A stretch of 30,619 nucleotides of DNA from a virus. The notes below the pieces were generated by a model. That model was given only the letters and a program-made list of their open reading frames with translations. It ran no database searches and was not told the origin of the DNA. The translations under genes were made by a program, and so were the position numbers. Every line of letters starts with the position of its first letter. Position 1 is the stretch's first letter. The DNA is taken from IMG/VR virus record IMGVR_UViG_3300042936_000376, positions 1-30,619 of that record; one strand, written 5' to 3'. Positions 29,036-30,619 of the stretch are shown piece by piece.

Positions 29036-29388
29036 CGGTTGCGTTCCCTCTTGTTGAGGTCTTCACAGAAGGCGATGGCTTCATCGGCGTCATTGAAGGA
29101 CGTGACGCCAACTTCGGAAGAGTGAATCTTCGTTCCGAACTTGATGCCTTGGAGGTGCTTTTCGACTTGGCCGTCGTTATCGACGAACAGATACCGGCGG
29201 TCAGGCCCGGGCTGGCCGACCATCCAGATGGACCAGCGGGGGCGGTGGCTTGCCTTGCTTCTGATCACGTCGTCTTGGCGGTCGCACAGGGCGCGCAGCG
29301 CGTTGCAGTTGCGGTGCAACTGACGGGCCATGCTCCAGGGGTAGAGCCACCAGAAGCGGGGGAGGGAGTCGGGTCGGATTATGGTCAT
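29032..29388 (-). CDS. Unknown protein, 118 aa
   Basis: N-terminal Trp/Arg/Pro-rich stretch (PDSLPRFWWLYPWSMARQLH), then a helix (NCNALRALCDRQDDVIRSK), a strand region (RPRWSIWMVGQPG and RRYLFVDND) and a C-terminal DADEAIAFCEDLNKRERNR helix, where a small alpha/beta domain seems to end. No catalytic motif. Overlaps the next gene by 4 bases and is 3 bases after the previous one. Not recognised. Confidence 0.6.
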   Translation of the reverse strand: MTIIRPDSLPRFWWLYPWSMARQLHRNCNALRALCDRQDDVIRSKASHRPRWSIWMVGQPGPDRRYLFVDNDGQVEKHLQGIKFGTKIHSSEVGVTSFNDADEAIAFCEDLNKRERNR

Positions 29389-29391
29389 GGG

Positions 29392-29604
29392 TTATTTGTT
29401 GTCGGTGAGTTTTTCAGCCATACGGATTACCCCGGTCAGGTAACCAATGGTCACGAAGCAGCCTGCCGCGATGACCCAAAGGACGACAGACGCCCAGGGG
29501 GTCGAGGACAGATAGGCATCAATGCAGAAGCAGCCGATAGCGGCGGCGGTGTGCTGGAGGATGCGCGTGCTGGCCGTGTGTTTCACTTCTTCTTCTGTGG
29601 TCAT
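29392..29604 (-). CDS. Small two-span membrane protein, 70 aa
   Basis: Start chosen at the ATG at 29604 (MTTEEEVKHTASTRILQHTA) over an upstream one inside the previous gene. Two hydrophobic stretches follow, about residues 17-33 (QHTAAAIGCFCIDAYL) and 37-58 (PWASVVLWVIAAGCFVTIGY), ending with a polar tail (AEKLTDNK). A membrane protein in the early region; could alter the host envelope or work with the exported lysozyme. No family recognised. Confidence 0.6.
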   Translation of the reverse strand: MTTEEEVKHTASTRILQHTAAAIGCFCIDAYLSSTPWASVVLWVIAAGCFVTIGYLTGVIRMAEKLTDNK

Positions 29605-29629
29605 GGGTTGGTAGGGTCGGTGGGAAGGG

Positions 29630-29935
29630 TCAGGCATTACGGGCAGGCAGGTCGAAGATTTGCTGGCAGAGTTCAACGACTTCGGCTTCAGACTGATAGC
29701 CGATTACATCGCTGGTTATGGGCGTGTCGTAGCAAGGGCCGTTCTCGGTCATAACTGCAACCTCCCATAGACCTTCCTCGTATCCATACGATCCGTTGAA
29801 ACGGACGATGCTCGCTCCGTATCCGTTAGGAAACATAAGCCTGACGCAATCACCGCCCATACGGTGCTCTACCATCAGGATACTGATTTCCTCGAATGAT
29901 TTCGGAGGCTTCGACATATCGTTTTTGTAGGGCAT
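29630..29935 (-). CDS. Conserved phage protein of unknown function, 101 aa
   Basis: Start at the ATG at 29935 (MPYKNDMSKPPKSFEEISIL), with a second in-frame ATG at M7. The core (FPNGYGASIVRFNGSYGYEE, then GLWEVAVM, CYDTPITSDVIGYQSEAEV) matches from memory a family common in phages with conserved NGYG, SYG, GLWE and YDTP-x-x-x-DVIGY motifs. Its function is not known to me. Located 4 bases after the HTH gene. Confidence 0.7.
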   Translation of the reverse strand: MPYKNDMSKPPKSFEEISILMVEHRMGGDCVRLMFPNGYGASIVRFNGSYGYEEGLWEVAVMTENGPCYDTPITSDVIGYQSEAEVVELCQQIFDLPARNA

Positions 29936-29939
29936 TGTC

Positions 29940-30203
29940 TTACTTGTTGCGCTTGGCGTACGGGCCGCGGCGGTTGAGGTTCGACCAGGAGATGCCGGCG
30001 AGGGCGATCCACGCGCGGACTGCGCCGACGGAGACGTTGAGGGCCTCGGCCGCATCGGCCTGAGACTTGCCGGCCGTGTTGAGGGCGTTCAGCTGCGGGA
30101 GCACCGAGACGAGCCGACGAGCGGCGTGGGGCAGGATGGGTCGGGTCAGCGTGAGGACGCGACCATCGACGGCTTTGATGAATGATATGGGGGCTTGGTT
30201 CAT
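29940..30203 (-). CDS. Small HTH DNA-binding protein, 87 aa
   Basis: Start taken at the ATG at 30203 (MNQAPISFIKAVDGRVLTLT), with the leader CACAAACGCAC and no Shine-Dalgarno sequence. Residues about 45-70 read GKSQADAAEALNVSVGAVRA, a helix-turn-helix, followed by a basic end (NRRGPYAKRNK). It lies 23 bases after the ligase stop. Likely a transcription regulator of early genes; it is too short and lacks the dimer domain of CI-type repressors, so a lysogeny repressor is not supported. Confidence 0.75.
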   Translation of the reverse strand: MNQAPISFIKAVDGRVLTLTRPILPHAARRLVSVLPQLNALNTAGKSQADAAEALNVSVGAVRAWIALAGISWSNLNRRGPYAKRNK

Positions 30204-30226
30204 GTGCGTTTGTGGGTTGGGGGAGA

Positions 30227-30619
30227 TTACTTGTCGCCGCGGATGCGGACGAGGGAAGGGTGGCGGAGGGAGGCGTCGGGGGTGACGCAATGGAAGGCGA
30301 CCTCGGCGGTCTGGCCGATGACCTGGGCACGGCGGGCGAGCAGATCGCGGCGGGTGGCGTTGCTCATGCCCGTGCCGACGTTGACGTAACGACGGCCAAG
30401 GCGCACGACGATATGCCCGGCCATGCCGGCGCACTTGCCCTTACCTTCGACGACGTCCACGACCTCCACGTCCACGGTGTCGGAGGCCTTGAGTTTCTGC
30501 CAAGCTGCGGAACGGACGCCGTGCGTGTAAGGGGCGGAGGTGTCCTTGACCATGACGCCCTCGAAACCTTGCGCCGTGAAGTCGCGGAAGGCCTCCTCGG
30601 GCAGGACGCCGACGAGGGA
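30227..30619 (-). CDS. ATP-dependent DNA ligase, C-terminal part (begins within the repeat)
   Basis: Same gene as 1-619, entering the window at codon 165 inside the 127-base overlap. It repeats motif IV (EGVMVKD) and gives motif V (WQKLK), followed by the OB-fold (DVEVVDVVEGKGKCAGMAGH) and ends VRIRGDK at a TAA (30227-30229). The product joined across the circle is 294 residues. The reading frame is preserved exactly across the join, which supports circularity. Followed after 23 bases by the HTH gene. Confidence 0.93.
   Translation of the reverse strand, partial: SLVGVLPEEAFRDFTAQGFEGVMVKDTSAPYTHGVRSAAWQKLKASDTVDVEVVDVVEGKGKCAGMAGHIVVRLGRRYVNVGTGMSNATRRDLLARRAQVIGQTAEVAFHCVTPDASLRHPSLVRIRGDK
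30493..30619. repeat. Terminal overlap copy 2 (identical to 1-127)
   Basis: Second copy of the 127-base identity described at 1-127. The true unique length of the molecule is 30,492 bases if this is an assembly overlap. Confidence 0.97.

Noticed and set aside
29940-30203. Lysogeny repressor
   Set aside because: The protein is a short single HTH without a dimerisation or cleavage domain, and no integrase, excisionase or divergent early promoter is seen.
1-30619. tRNA or other stable RNA genes
   Set aside because: No cloverleaf-like pattern with conserved TTCGA-type arm was found by eye in the intergenic regions, which are all short.

Overview
The window is a complete or nearly complete genome of a tailed phage (Caudoviricetes) with siphovirus-type gene content. 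The first 127 bases are repeated exactly as the last 127 (1-127 = 30493-30619). The molecule therefore closes into a circle of about 30,492 bp, and a DNA ligase gene runs across the join. A repeat of 127 bp is what an assembler with a 127-base k-mer leaves on a circular contig, so it is more likely an assembly overlap than a biological terminal repeat. Every convincing gene lies on the minus strand, so transcription runs from high to low coordinates. No integrase, excisionase, CI-like repressor, tRNA, CRISPR array or insertion sequence was seen, which suggests a lytic phage. The host cannot be named. GC content is high, and starts checked upstream mostly lack a Shine-Dalgarno sequence, having A/C-rich leaders or stop-start overlaps instead. 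That is reminiscent of hosts such as Bacteroidota and some related phyla, but it is only a hint.

Layout in transcription order from the ligase: (1) 30.6-20.2 kb plus 0-0.6 kb, early region. It holds a ligase, a small HTH protein, about ten small unknown proteins including coiled-coil proteins sharing a repeated cassette, a signal-peptide lysozyme/transglycosylase, a RuvC-like resolvase, an ERF annealase, a RecE-like exonuclease, an SSB-like protein, a nucleotide kinase, a calcineurin-like phosphoesterase, a winged-helix-like protein and a replicative ATPase with a DnaB-type N-terminus. (2) A 176-bp intergenic region at 20.06-20.23 kb rich in inverted repeats, a candidate origin or late promoter. 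(3) 20.0-12.2 kb, two basic DNA-binding proteins, then a lambda-like packaging and head block: TerS, TerL (GpA type), gpW-like joiner, portal, S49 protease, an ORF with an apparent internal scaffold start, and major capsid protein followed by a strong terminator. (4) 12.2-3.3 kb, connector and tail genes: tail completion, tail terminator, tail tube, assembly chaperone, short tape measure, poorly recognised tail-tip proteins and a collagen-like fibre. (5) 3.5-1.5 kb, membrane and lysis genes: small membrane protein, lipoprotein, HELIH metalloprotein, holin-like protein and a two-segment membrane protein, ending at a weak terminator. (6) 1.3-0 kb, a separately led unit with a conserved unknown protein, a 46-residue membrane protein and the ligase.

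The recombination genes (exonuclease, annealase, SSB-like protein, resolvase, ligase) form a coherent set for replication by recombination using the host polymerase. The most unusual signal is a short motif (minus strand, roughly TGCCC-N-CCGCAG) found just before at least five structural-gene starts. One copy lies inside a coding sequence immediately before an in-frame ATG that would start a scaffold protein.
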